A stretch of 64,000 bases of DNA from Halomonas shengliensis (GTDB taxonomy: Bacteria; Pseudomonadota; Gammaproteobacteria; Pseudomonadales; Halomonadaceae), in assembly GCF_900104135.1 (NCBI RefSeq), contig NZ_FNIV01000002.1, positions 310,001 to 374,000 of the forward strand. The letters are read 5' to 3'. Shown piece by piece: positions 54,003 through 62,212 of the stretch. The position numbers and the translations under genes are program-made. The stretch's first letter is position 1; each line of letters begins with the position of its first letter. Under the pieces are notes generated by a model. The model saw only the letters and a program-made list of their open reading frames with translations. It made no database searches and had not been told where the DNA came from.

Positions 54003-54347
54003 ATGAGCGCCCACGCCTACGACCTGAAGGACCATATCACCCTGAAGCAGCTGGCCGATGCCGTCGCCCACGGCTTCTCCCCCATGGTGGAGATCGAGTC
54101 CATGGACGGCATCTATACCGTGCGCCTGCACCACGGCGAGGGGGTCTCGGCCCTCTCGGACGCCACGGGGCGAACCCGCACCTTCCTCGGCACCGGCGAG
54201 ATCCGCGACCTGCTGGGCGGCCTGGGGCTGACCCACGGCGTGCTGACCTGGGCCGACCAATGCGGCGACGAGATGATCGGCGTGCCCGGGCACGCCCTGA
54301 CCCCGGACGAGATGCTGGCCTACGGCACGCGCATCGCCTTCCGCTGA
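54003..54347 (+). CDS. Small cytoplasmic protein (DUF6482-like)
   Basis: This 114-residue protein is soluble and compact, with the segment MVEIESMDGIYTVRLHH followed by a GTGEIRDLLGGLGL helix and a C-terminal DEMIGVPGHALTPDEM. It resembles the DUF6482 family found in gammaproteobacteria, whose function is unknown. CGGAGA precedes the ATG at 54003. An upstream in-frame ATG at 53880 has no ribosome binding site. Confidence 0.75.
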   Translation: MSAHAYDLKDHITLKQLADAVAHGFSPMVEIESMDGIYTVRLHHGEGVSALSDATGRTRTFLGTGEIRDLLGGLGLTHGVLTWADQCGDEMIGVPGHALTPDEMLAYGTRIAFR

Positions 54348-54399
54348 GCCTTCGCCGCGTCTAGTGTAGGGGTCAGGACCGCCTCGCCAGGACCCGACG

Positions 54400-54903
54400 A
54401 TGCCCGTGATGCCCTACCGCGCTAGACTCTCCTTGCCGCGCCTGATCACCCTGACGCTATTGATGCTGATGCTCGCCGGCTGTGCCGGCAAGGAGCTGGC
54501 GGTGGAGGATCCGCCGCCCCAGGAAGGGCTCTCCATCGACCGGGTACTGATCCTGGCGGAGGCCGAGCGCGCCCTGGGCACCCCCTACCGCTTCGGCGGT
54601 AACACCCCCGCCGGCGTCGACTGCTCGGGCCTGGTGCAGCTGGCCTACCGGGCCGCCGGCATCTCCGTGCCGCGCACCGCCCATGCCCAGTTCCGGGCCC
54701 TGCCGGAGGTGGGGCGTGCCCGCCCCGGGGACCTGCTGTTCTTCGACACCTCGGGCGGCGGCAAGGCCAACCACGTGGGCATCTACCGCGGCGACGGCCA
54801 GATGATCCACGCCCCGGGCCGCGGCCGCCGGGTGGAGACCACCCCGGTAGAACTCGCCTACTGGCAGGAGCGCTTCCTCGGCGCCGCGGCGCCGGCGCCC
54901 TAA
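54400..54903 (+). CDS. NlpC/P60 peptidoglycan hydrolase lipoprotein
   Basis: This 167-residue lipoprotein has a lipobox LAGC with C28. The NlpC/P60 domain has the catalytic Cys C75 (GVDCSGLVQ), H125 (NHVGIY) and H137 (MIHAPG). Such enzymes, like MepS/Spr, cut peptide cross-links of peptidoglycan. The start at 54400 has AGGA upstream; an ATG at 54409 would also preserve the signal peptide. Confidence 0.92.
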   Translation: MPVMPYRARLSLPRLITLTLLMLMLAGCAGKELAVEDPPPQEGLSIDRVLILAEAERALGTPYRFGGNTPAGVDCSGLVQLAYRAAGISVPRTAHAQFRALPEVGRARPGDLLFFDTSGGGKANHVGIYRGDGQMIHAPGRGRRVETTPVELAYWQERFLGAAAPAP

Positions 54904-54927
54904 GGCCGAAACAGGCCCCTTCCGGGG

Positions 54928-54944
54928 CTTAAGCCTGCGTTAAG
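54928..54944 (+). promoter_or_regulatory. PmrA-box-like direct repeat upstream of the hemolysin-like operon
   Basis: CTTAAG-CCTGC-GTTAAG has two half-sites 11 bases apart, like the PmrA/BasR box YTTAAK-N5-YTTAAK, with one mismatch in the second half. It lies 45 bases before the ATG at 54989. A similar element occurs at 61387. A weak hairpin (GCCCC/GGGGC, 54915-54928) that may end the NlpC transcript abuts it. Confidence 0.6.
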
Positions 54945-54988
54945 TTGTCGGGACCAGAGTATCGGTGACACGTCATGGAGACGACCCG

Positions 54989-55648
54989 ATGCCTGACCCG
55001 AGACACCTGCCCTGCCTGCCGGAGAGCGCCGCCTCGTCGCTTGCGTGGCGCGAGGCCCGCCACTGGACCCAGCGCCGCCGCCTGGAGCACCTGATCCGCC
55101 GTCGTTTCGCCGAGGAGCATGGCGCCGATCTCCGCCAGCTGCTGCCGCGCCTGTTCGGCCTGTGGCAGGGAGACCGGGCCCAGGCGGCGGTCGGCGTGCG
55201 CGGCGCGGCGAGCGGCCCGCTGTTCCAGGAACGCTACCTGGACGTCAGCGCCGAATGCCTGCTCGCCGAGCGCTTCGCCCGCCCCGTGGCCCGCCACCAG
55301 GTCGCCGAGATCGGCAACCTGGCCAGCCGCCGCCCGGGCATGCAGCGCATGCTCTTCCTGCGCCTGGTGGACCAACTCGGCCGCGAGGGCATCGGCTGGC
55401 TGCTGTTCACCGCCACCCCCGAGGTGGCCAACGGCATCCGTCGCCTGGGCCTTGCCCTGGAGCCGGTGATGGCTGCCGACCCGGCACGCCTCGGCGACGA
55501 CCAGGCCGACTGGGGACGCTACTACGAGCGCCGGCCCTGGGTGATGGCCGGGGACCTGGCCCGCGCCCATCGCGAGCTTGCCGAACGGGGGCTGCTGCCC
55601 TCGACCCCTCCCTGCGCGACGGAGGTGGGCCATGCGCACCTCGCCTGA
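54989..55648 (+). CDS. Thermostable-hemolysin family protein (GNAT/autoinducer-synthase-like)
   Basis: This 219-residue protein matches the thermostable hemolysin family named after Vibrio delta-VPH. It has no signal peptide. The core ERYLDVSAECL, VAEIGNLASRRPG (E107) and MLFLRLVDQLGREGIGWLLFTA is laid out like LuxI-type and related GNAT acyltransferases, so an acyl-transfer role is more plausible than direct pore formation; that is inference. GGAGA precedes the ATG at 54989. It overlaps the AMP-binding gene by 17 bases and heads a tightly packed operon. Confidence 0.82.
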   Translation: MPDPRHLPCLPESAASSLAWREARHWTQRRRLEHLIRRRFAEEHGADLRQLLPRLFGLWQGDRAQAAVGVRGAASGPLFQERYLDVSAECLLAERFARPVARHQVAEIGNLASRRPGMQRMLFLRLVDQLGREGIGWLLFTATPEVANGIRRLGLALEPVMAADPARLGDDQADWGRYYERRPWVMAGDLARAHRELAERGLLPSTPPCATEVGHAHLA

Positions 55649-57101
55649 GGCCTTCCTGGCGCGACTGGCCCGCCACGCCGAGGCGCAGCCGACCGGCATC
55701 GCGCTGGACGATGGGCACCGCCGCGTCAGCTTCGCCGAACTGCCGGGCGAGATCGAGGCGCGCCGGCGCCGGCTGGCCGACGCCGGGGCCGTGAGGGTCG
55801 CCCTGGCCCTGGACAACGGCATCGACTGGGCGCTGTGGGACCTGGCGCTACTTCTGGACGGTCGCGTGGCGGTGCCGGTACCCGCCTTCTTCAGCGACGC
55901 CCAGCACCGCCACCTGGTGGCGAGCGCCGGGCTCGACGCCTGGATCGGTCCCGCCGGCGAGGCCCACGGCTTCGCCGCCACACGGGACCCGGCCATCGCC
56001 ACCCGGCGCGTCGCCGACCTCCCTCCCCTGCATGCCGGCACCACTCGCATCACCTTCACCTCCGGCACCAGCGGCGCCCCCAAGGGGGTCTGCCTGGACG
56101 CCACCGCCCCGCTCACCGTAGCCGAGAGCCTCGCCGCGGTGGTCCAGCCGCTCGGTATCGAGCGCCACCTGGCGATGCTGCCGCTTTCCACCCTGCTGGA
56201 GAACATCGGCGGCCTCTACGTGCCGCTGTGGCTGGGGGCCGGCGTCCACCTTCCCGGGGTGGCGGCGCTGGGCTGGCGAGGCGCCAGCGGCTTCGACCCA
56301 CGGCGGGCACTGGCCACCCTCGACGCCAGCCGTCCCCACAGCCTGATCCTGGTACCCCAGCTGCTGCAGGCGCTGGTCGAGGCCTCCCCGAGGGCCCCCG
56401 AGAGCCTGCGCTTCGTGGCGGTGGGCGGGGCGCGGGTCGCCGACACGCTGCTCGCCAAAGCGCAGGCCGGCGGCTGGCCGGTGTTCGAGGGCTACGGGCT
56501 CTCGGAGTGCGCCTCGGTGGTCTGCCTCAATCGCCCCGGCGAGCCCGCCCATGGCGTCGGCCGGCCGCTGCCCCATGCCGAGGTGCGCCTCGACGACGGC
56601 GGCGAGGTGCGGGTGCGCGGGGCCACCATGCTGGGCTATCTGGGCGAGCCGGCCGCCGGCGATTGGCACGCCAGCGGCGACCTGGGCCGCTGGGACGGGG
56701 AGGCCCTGGTGCTGGCGGGGCGTCGTCGCGAGGTCTTCATCACCGCCTACGGCCGCAACGTCGACCCCCAGTGGGTGGAGGGCGAGCTCTGCGCCCGCCC
56801 CGCCGTCGCCCAGGCCCTGATCCATGGCGAGGCCCTGCCCGCCAATCGCGCCCTATTGGTGCCCGCCTCGGCCCAAGTCGACGACGCCATGCTGGCCGCC
56901 GCGGTGGCCGAGGCCAATGCCGGCCTGCCGGACTATGCCCGGGTCCGCGAATGGCGACGTAGCGCCCCCTTCACCCCCGAGAACCACCAGCTGACGGCCA
57001 ACGGCCGCCTGCGCCGCGACGCCATCCTCGCCGTCCATGGCGACTGGTTGCGCGGCGCGTCGAACCTGCCTGTCCCCTGCTCCACACCCACCAAGGAGTG
57101 A
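55632..57101 (+). CDS. AMP-binding acyl-CoA ligase-like enzyme with altered A10 motif
   Basis: This 489-residue member of the ANL superfamily probably activates a carboxylic acid. It has the P-loop-like TFTSGTSGAPKGV (T141-G148 core), EGYGLSECASV, the SGDLGRWDG motif and the hinge GRRREVFITAYGRNV. The C-terminal A10 motif reads TANGRLRR with R459 where the catalytic lysine (NGK) is usual, so the adenylation step may be changed. GGAGG precedes the ATG. It lies between the hemolysin-like and diiron genes. Confidence 0.88.
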   Translation: MRTSPEAFLARLARHAEAQPTGIALDDGHRRVSFAELPGEIEARRRRLADAGAVRVALALDNGIDWALWDLALLLDGRVAVPVPAFFSDAQHRHLVASAGLDAWIGPAGEAHGFAATRDPAIATRRVADLPPLHAGTTRITFTSGTSGAPKGVCLDATAPLTVAESLAAVVQPLGIERHLAMLPLSTLLENIGGLYVPLWLGAGVHLPGVAALGWRGASGFDPRRALATLDASRPHSLILVPQLLQALVEASPRAPESLRFVAVGGARVADTLLAKAQAGGWPVFEGYGLSECASVVCLNRPGEPAHGVGRPLPHAEVRLDDGGEVRVRGATMLGYLGEPAAGDWHASGDLGRWDGEALVLAGRRREVFITAYGRNVDPQWVEGELCARPAVAQALIHGEALPANRALLVPASAQVDDAMLAAAVAEANAGLPDYARVREWRRSAPFTPENHQLTANGRLRRDAILAVHGDWLRGASNLPVPCSTPTKE

Positions 57102-57105
57102 CCCC

Positions 57106-57798
57106 ATGACCCCCTACCAGCAACTGCAGCAGGCCACCCGCGACGAGCGCGACTGGCTGCTGGCCACCCCGCTGCTGACCCGCGCCCTGGAGGGCCGCGT
57201 GAGCCGCGACGAGTACCTCGCCTTCCTCGGCCAGGCCTACCACCATGTGCGCTTCACGGTGCCGCTGATGATGGCCTGCGGCGCGCGCCTGCCCGACCGG
57301 CTGGAGTGGCTGCGCACGGCTCTGGTGGAGTACATCGAGGAGGAGCATGGCCACGAGCAGTGGATCCTCGACGACATCCGCGCCGCCGGCGGCGACGCCG
57401 AGGCGGCCGCGGCGCGACCGGCGGACCCCGCCACCCGGCTGATGGTGGCCGCGGTGCGCGACACCATCGAGCACGGCAACCCGGTGGGCTTCTTCGGCAT
57501 GGTGCAGGTGCTCGAGGGCACCAGCACGGCGCTGGCCACCCAGGCCGCCGAGCGGCTGCAGGCGAGCCTCGCGCTGCCCGATGACGCCGTGCGTTACCTG
57601 ACCTCCCACGGCAGCCTGGACATCGGCCACCTGGCCTTCTTCGAGGGGCTGGTGAACCGCTTGGAGGCCGACGACCTGGCGGCGGTGATCGACACCGCCA
57701 GGCTGGTCTACCGCCTCTACGGCGCCATGTTCCGCGGCGTCGAGGCGCGCTGCACCGGCGGCAGCGCCGCCCGGGAGCTCTCCGATGCGCTGGCCTGA
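57106..57798 (+). CDS. Haem-oxygenase-like diiron protein (TenA/UndA/CADD-type)
   Basis: This 230-residue all-helical protein belongs to the haem-oxygenase-like iron redox family. Candidate metal ligands are E78/E80 and H81/H83 (YIEEEHGHE), E137 (VLEGTS) and the H168-x3-D172-x2-H175 triad (SHGSLDIGH), the spacing seen in CADD and similar to UndA. A glutamate in the usual first-helix position is not obvious; AYHHVRF offers His instead. Family members oxidise amino or fatty acids. AAGGAG precedes the ATG. It overlaps the dehydrogenase gene. Confidence 0.85.
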   Translation: MTPYQQLQQATRDERDWLLATPLLTRALEGRVSRDEYLAFLGQAYHHVRFTVPLMMACGARLPDRLEWLRTALVEYIEEEHGHEQWILDDIRAAGGDAEAAAARPADPATRLMVAAVRDTIEHGNPVGFFGMVQVLEGTSTALATQAAERLQASLALPDDAVRYLTSHGSLDIGHLAFFEGLVNRLEADDLAAVIDTARLVYRLYGAMFRGVEARCTGGSAARELSDALA

Positions 57799-58627
57799 TC
57801 GCCTCCCCCGGCGCCGGCGACTGCCGCAGGGCGGCTGGCCCGCCCAGCGGGTGCTGATCACCGGGGCCAGCGGCGGCATCGGCCAGGCGCTGGTGGATGA
57901 GCTGGCCGCCGCCGGGGCCCGGCTGCTGATCACCGGCCGCCGGGCAGATTGCCTGGAGGTCGCAGCGGCCCGCCACCCCGACCGGGTCACCGCGCTGCCC
58001 GCCGACCTGACCCGCGCCGAGGAGCGCGCCAGGCTCGTCGCCGCGGCCGGGGAGGTGGGCGTCACCATGCTGATCAACGCCGCCGGCGTGAACCGGGTGG
58101 CGCTGTTCACCGAGGGCTCGGATGCCGAGCTCGAACGGCTGGTCGCCGTCAACCTCACCGCCACCCTGCAGCTGACCCGCGCCCTGCTGCCCCGGCTGAT
58201 GGCGGCACGCCAGGGCTGGGTGATCACCCTGGGCTCCACCTTCGGCACCCTGGGCTATCCCGGGCAGGTCGGCTACTGCGCCACCAAGTTCGCGCTGCGC
58301 GGCTTCAGCCAGGCGTTGCGCCGGGAGCTCGCCGACACCCGGGTGCGGGTGCTGCACGTCTCCCCACGGGCCACCCGCACCGCCATGAACGCCCCCGAGG
58401 TGGAGGCCATGAACGAAGCCCTGGGCAACGCCATGGACACGCCCGAACGGGTCGCCCAGGCGGTGCGCCGCGCCGTGGAACGCGGCCGCCAGGAGGCCCA
58501 GCTGGGCGGGCCCGAACGCCTCTTCGTGCGCCTCAACGCCCTGCTGCCCGGCGTGGTCGACCACGCCCTGGCGCGCCAGCTTCCCGTCATCCGCCGCTTC
58601 CTCGAATCCCCGGAGACCACGCCATGA
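57785..58627 (+). CDS. Short-chain dehydrogenase/reductase
   Basis: This 280-residue SDR has a cofactor motif TGASGGIG (26-33), NAAG in the central sheet, and the catalytic S151, Y164 and K168 (YCATK). The extra basic N-terminus (RLPRRRRLP) and long C-terminal region (220-280) resemble membrane-associated SDRs acting on lipids. It overlaps the diiron gene by 14 bases and the next gene by four. Confidence 0.92.
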   Translation: MRWPDRLPRRRRLPQGGWPAQRVLITGASGGIGQALVDELAAAGARLLITGRRADCLEVAAARHPDRVTALPADLTRAEERARLVAAAGEVGVTMLINAAGVNRVALFTEGSDAELERLVAVNLTATLQLTRALLPRLMAARQGWVITLGSTFGTLGYPGQVGYCATKFALRGFSQALRRELADTRVRVLHVSPRATRTAMNAPEVEAMNEALGNAMDTPERVAQAVRRAVERGRQEAQLGGPERLFVRLNALLPGVVDHALARQLPVIRRFLESPETTP

Positions 58628-59298
58628 ACGCTCGACGCCTCCCTCGCCTCACCCTCCCGCGACGGCTGATCACCCTGCTGCTCGCCGGCCTCGGTGGCCT
58701 GTTCGCCCTCAGCGCCCAGGCCGCGGATGTCGGCGACCCGGCGGTGGCCCGGCTCCAGGCGCGCTGGGCCGAGATCCGCTACGAACTGCCCGAGGACCGA
58801 CAGGCCAAGGCCCTGGCCGAGCTGGGCGACGAGGCGGAGCGCCTGCTGGCCGAGCGGCCCGAGTCCGCCGAGCGGCTGATCTGGGCCGGCATCGTGCGCT
58901 CCAGTCAGGCCGGCGCCGAGGGCGGACTGGGGGCGCTGGGCCTGGTCAAGCAGGCGCGGGGCTACCTGGAGGACGCCCTGGAGCAGGATCCCATGGCGCT
59001 CGACGGCTCGGCCTACACCAGCCTGGGGGCGCTCTACTACCAGGTGCCGGGCTGGCCGATCGGCTTCGGCGACGACGACAAGGCGGAGTGGCACCTGAAG
59101 CGGGCGCTGGCCATCGACCCCGACGGGCTCGACAGCCTCTACTTCTGGGGCGACTATCTGCACCAGCAGGGCCGCGACGCCGAGGCGCGCCGTGCCCTGG
59201 AGAAGGCCCTGCAGGCGCCACCCCGGCCCGGTCGCGAGCTCGCCGATGCCGGCCGCCGCGAGGAGATCCACCGCCTGCTGTCGCAACTGGAGAAGTAA
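58624..59298 (+). CDS. Exported TPR-like protein
   Basis: This 224-residue protein has a signal peptide (about 1-34) and then TPR-like helices: a sequence with LDGSAYTSLGALYYQ, KAEWHLKRALAIDPDGLDSLYF (part) and EARRALEKALQ. It is probably periplasmic. Its ATG overlaps the dehydrogenase stop, and it ends six bases before the response regulator gene, bridging the biosynthetic genes and the two-component pair. The function is unknown. Confidence 0.82.
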   Translation: MNARRLPRLTLPRRLITLLLAGLGGLFALSAQAADVGDPAVARLQARWAEIRYELPEDRQAKALAELGDEAERLLAERPESAERLIWAGIVRSSQAGAEGGLGALGLVKQARGYLEDALEQDPMALDGSAYTSLGALYYQVPGWPIGFGDDDKAEWHLKRALAIDPDGLDSLYFWGDYLHQQGRDAEARRALEKALQAPPRPGRELADAGRREEIHRLLSQLEK

Positions 59299-59304
59299 GC
59301 CCCG

Positions 59305-59985
59305 ATGCGTATCCTGCTGGTCGAGGATGACCCGAGCCTGGCCTCGGGCATCCGCCTGGCCCTCAAGCCCGAGCACTACACCGTGGACCACCTCGCCGAT
59401 GGCGCCACGGCGCTGGCCGCCCTGCAGGGCGGCGAGCCCTTCGACGCGGTGATCCTCGACCTGGGCCTGCCGGGGCTCGATGGCATGCGCGTGCTGGAGC
59501 GCGCCCGCCACGGCGGCAACCGGGTGCCGGTGCTGGTCCTCACCGCCCGGGACGCCGTGGACGACCGCATCGCCGGGCTGGATGCCGGCGCCGACGACTA
59601 CCTGGTCAAGCCCTTCGAGGTGGCCGAGCTCAAGGCGCGGCTGCGCGCCCTGCTGCGCCGCAGCCAGGGCCAGGCCAGCCCGCTGCTGGAGTGCCGCGGC
59701 ATCCGCCTCGACCCCGCCAGCCGGGAGGTAAGCTACCGCGGCGAGGCGGTCACGCTTTCGCGCCGCGAGTTCACTCTGCTCCAGGAGTTCATGGGCCACC
59801 CGGGGCGGGTCTTCACCCGCGACACCCTGACCCGGCTGGTCTACGGCTGGGAGGAGGACGTGGAGAGCAACGCCATCGAGGTGCATGTCCACCACCTGCG
59901 CCGCAAGTTCTTTCCGGGGCTGATCCGCACCGTGCGCGGCATCGGCTACGTGCTGGACCGCGCGCCCCAGGAGGCCGAGGCGTGA
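59305..59985 (+). CDS. OmpR-family response regulator (PmrA/QseB type)
   Basis: This 226-residue regulator has a receiver domain with the phospho-acceptor D52 (ILDLGLPGLDG) and KPFE, and an OmpR-type winged helix (SRREFTLLQEF, NAIEVHVHHLRRKF, IRTVRGIGYVL). The sequence is close to PmrA/BasR and QseB. It overlaps its kinase gene by four bases. The direct repeats at 54928 and 61387 are its likely targets. Confidence 0.93.
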   Translation: MRILLVEDDPSLASGIRLALKPEHYTVDHLADGATALAALQGGEPFDAVILDLGLPGLDGMRVLERARHGGNRVPVLVLTARDAVDDRIAGLDAGADDYLVKPFEVAELKARLRALLRRSQGQASPLLECRGIRLDPASREVSYRGEAVTLSRREFTLLQEFMGHPGRVFTRDTLTRLVYGWEEDVESNAIEVHVHHLRRKFFPGLIRTVRGIGYVLDRAPQEAEA

Positions 59986-61388
59986 CCTCGATCCGCCGCC
60001 GCACCCTGGGCCTGGTGCTGCTGGTGTTCGGGATCAGCATGCTGGCCATCGGCCTGGTCAGCTACCGCTACGCCGCCCACGAGATCGAGGAGCTCTACGA
60101 CGCCAGCCTGGCCCAGAACGCCCGCCTGCTGGAGGGGCTGGTCCAGGTGCCGCTGCCGGACGACCGGCGAGAGGCGCTGCTGGCCAGCCTGGAGAGTGCC
60201 CTCGAGCGTGCCGAGCAGTCGGACAAGGGGCTGCCCGGCCACCGCTACGAGAGCAAGCTGGCCTTCCAGCTATGGGAGGACGACCGGCTGCTGCTGCGCT
60301 CGGCCAGCGCCCCTGCCGAGCCCTTCACCGCGGCGCCACCCGGCTACGTCAGCAGCCGGGTGGCCGGCCACGACTGGCGGGTCTATGTGCTCGACCTGCC
60401 CGCCTCGTCGCGGCGGGTGATGGTCGCCGAGCGCGACGACGTGCGCGGCGAGCTGACCCGCGCCGTGGCCCTGCGCACCCTGCTGCCGGACCTGATCGGC
60501 CTGCCGCTGCTGGCGCTGCTGCTGTGGTGGGCCACCGGCCATGGCCTGCGCCCGCTGTCGCGGCTGGCCGCGGCGATCCGCCAGCGCGACCCCCACAACC
60601 TGCAGCCGCTGGTGATGCGCCCGCTGCCCCGGGAGCTGGACACCATCGTCGGCGCCCTCAACCGGCTGCTGGAGCGTATCCGGCGGCTGCGGGTGCGCGA
60701 GAAGCGCTTCATCGCCGACGCCGCCCATGAGCTGCGCACCCCCCTGGCGGTACTCGACCTGCACGCCCAGAACGCCCTGGCCGCCGAGGACCCCGCCGAC
60801 CGGCGCGAGGCGCTGGAGGAGCTGCGCAGCGGGGTGGCCCGGGCCACCCGGCTGGTCACCCAACTGCTGACCCTGGCGCGCCTGGAGCCCGAGGAGGAGG
60901 AGCAGGAGACGAGTGCCCGGGTCGAGGGCGACCTGCTGGCCGAGGTACGCGAGGCGCTGGCCGAGCTCTCGCCGCTGGCGGTGGAACGCGGCCAGGAGCT
61001 CGACCTCGTCGCCGACGAGGGGCTCGACTGGCGGCTGGCGGCCGAGCCGGGCGCCATCACCACCCTGGTGCAGAACCTGGTGGGCAACGCCCTGCGCTAC
61101 ACCCCGGATGGCGGCCGGGTGACAGTGGCCCTGGCGGCCGATAACGCCCGCCTGACGCTGCGGGTGGATGACCAGGGCCCAGGGATTCCCGCCGCGGAGC
61201 GCGAACGCGTCACCGAACGCTTCCATCGCGTCGGCCCCGGCGCCGGGGCCGGCCTGGGGCTCTCCATCGTCGAGCGCCTGCTGGCCCGCCATGGCGGCAC
61301 CCTGCGCCTGGAGGAGGCGCCCAGCGGCGGCCTGCGCGCCGTGGCGACGCTGCCGCGGGGCAGCCGAGCCGTCGCACCCGCGCCGTGA
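59982..61388 (+). CDS. Sensor histidine kinase (PmrB/QseC type)
   Basis: This 468-residue sensor has two membrane helices (about 9-29 and 165-187) around a periplasmic sensor region of the 2CSK/QseC type, a HAMP-like linker, HisKA with H249 (AAHELRTPL) and a HATPase domain (LVGNALRYTP, GPGIP, GLGLSIVERLL). The start is GTG, overlapping the regulator stop (GTGA) with GGAGG upstream. PmrB senses iron, low pH or cationic peptides; the signal here is unknown. Confidence 0.93.
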   Translation: MTSIRRRTLGLVLLVFGISMLAIGLVSYRYAAHEIEELYDASLAQNARLLEGLVQVPLPDDRREALLASLESALERAEQSDKGLPGHRYESKLAFQLWEDDRLLLRSASAPAEPFTAAPPGYVSSRVAGHDWRVYVLDLPASSRRVMVAERDDVRGELTRAVALRTLLPDLIGLPLLALLLWWATGHGLRPLSRLAAAIRQRDPHNLQPLVMRPLPRELDTIVGALNRLLERIRRLRVREKRFIADAAHELRTPLAVLDLHAQNALAAEDPADRREALEELRSGVARATRLVTQLLTLARLEPEEEEQETSARVEGDLLAEVREALAELSPLAVERGQELDLVADEGLDWRLAAEPGAITTLVQNLVGNALRYTPDGGRVTVALAADNARLTLRVDDQGPGIPAAERERVTERFHRVGPGAGAGLGLSIVERLLARHGGTLRLEEAPSGGLRAVATLPRGSRAVAPAP

Positions 61389-61403
61389 TAAGGCTTCGTT
61401 AAG
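61387..61403 (+). promoter_or_regulatory. PmrA-box-like direct repeat upstream of the PAP2-eptA genes
   Basis: GATAAG-GCTTC-GTTAAG matches the element at 54928 (CTTAAG-CCTGC-GTTAAG) at 13 of 17 positions, with an identical second half and spacing. It begins within the kinase stop codon and lies 44 bases before the PAP2 start. Confidence 0.5.
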
Positions 61404-61447
61404 ACACCACGGCCAGCATGGCGGCATGACCTCTTCCGGATGCCGCC

Positions 61448-62212
61448 ATGCCGCCCACCACCCCCGCTTCCCGGCTTGTCGACCCGTCGAGCGCGTCACG
61501 GCCACTGCACCGCCTGGTCCTGGCCTGGGCCGCCTTCCTGCTGCTGATGCTGGTGATCGACCGGATGGGGCTCGACTTCCGCCTCGCCGACGCCCTCTAT
61601 GACCTGCAGGGCGATGCCTGGTCGCTGAGGACACACCCGCTGCTGGAGACCTGGCTGCACCGTGGCGGGCGCACCCTCAGCCAGTGGCTGGGGGGCGGCG
61701 TGATCCTGCTGCTGCTGGCCAGCCTCCTGCTTCGCCCGCTGCGCCACTGGCGCCGCCCCCTGCGCTACCTTTTCCTGGCGGTGGCCGGGGGCGCGCTCGC
61801 CGTCTCCGTCATCAAGCAGCTGGTGCCCATGGAGTGCCCCTGGGACCTGGCCCGCTATGGCGGCGACTGGCCCTTCGTCGGCCTGCTCACCCCGCGCCCC
61901 ACCGGGATGCCGGACAGCGCCTGCTTCCCCGCCGGCCATGCCAGCGCCGGCTACGCCTGGATCGCCCTCTACTTCTTCCTGCGCCGCGTGCGTCCCCGCC
62001 TGCGCTGGCTGGGGCTGGCCACGGGGCTGGGCCTGGGGCTCGCCTTCGGCGTCACGCAGCAGCTGCGCGGTGCCCACTTCCTCTCCCACGACCTCTGGAC
62101 CCTGATGCTCTGCTGGACGATCAGCTTCGGCCTGGCGCAGCGGCTGCTGCCGCCGGCCACCCAGCCCACCGACACCACTCAACCCGCCCGCGAGGCCACC
62201 GCCCATGCCTGA
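61448..62212 (+). CDS. PAP2-family phosphatase
   Basis: This 254-residue membrane phosphatase has about five or six helices. The PAP2 motifs are KQLVPMECPWD, PAGHASAGYAW (phosphate-binding His) and RGAHFLSHDLW with the catalytic His. PAP2 enzymes remove phosphate from lipid A (LpxE-like), undecaprenyl pyrophosphate or phosphatidic acid. Pairing with eptA favours a lipid A or lipid phosphate substrate. It overlaps eptA by eight bases. Confidence 0.9.
   Translation: MPPTTPASRLVDPSSASRPLHRLVLAWAAFLLLMLVIDRMGLDFRLADALYDLQGDAWSLRTHPLLETWLHRGGRTLSQWLGGGVILLLLASLLLRPLRHWRRPLRYLFLAVAGGALAVSVIKQLVPMECPWDLARYGGDWPFVGLLTPRPTGMPDSACFPAGHASAGYAWIALYFFLRRVRPRLRWLGLATGLGLGLAFGVTQQLRGAHFLSHDLWTLMLCWTISFGLAQRLLPPATQPTDTTQPAREATAHA

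Noticed and set aside
54989-55648. Secreted pore-forming toxin
   Set aside because: There is no signal peptide or secretion gene, and the core resembles acyltransferases. The family name alone is weak evidence for a toxin.
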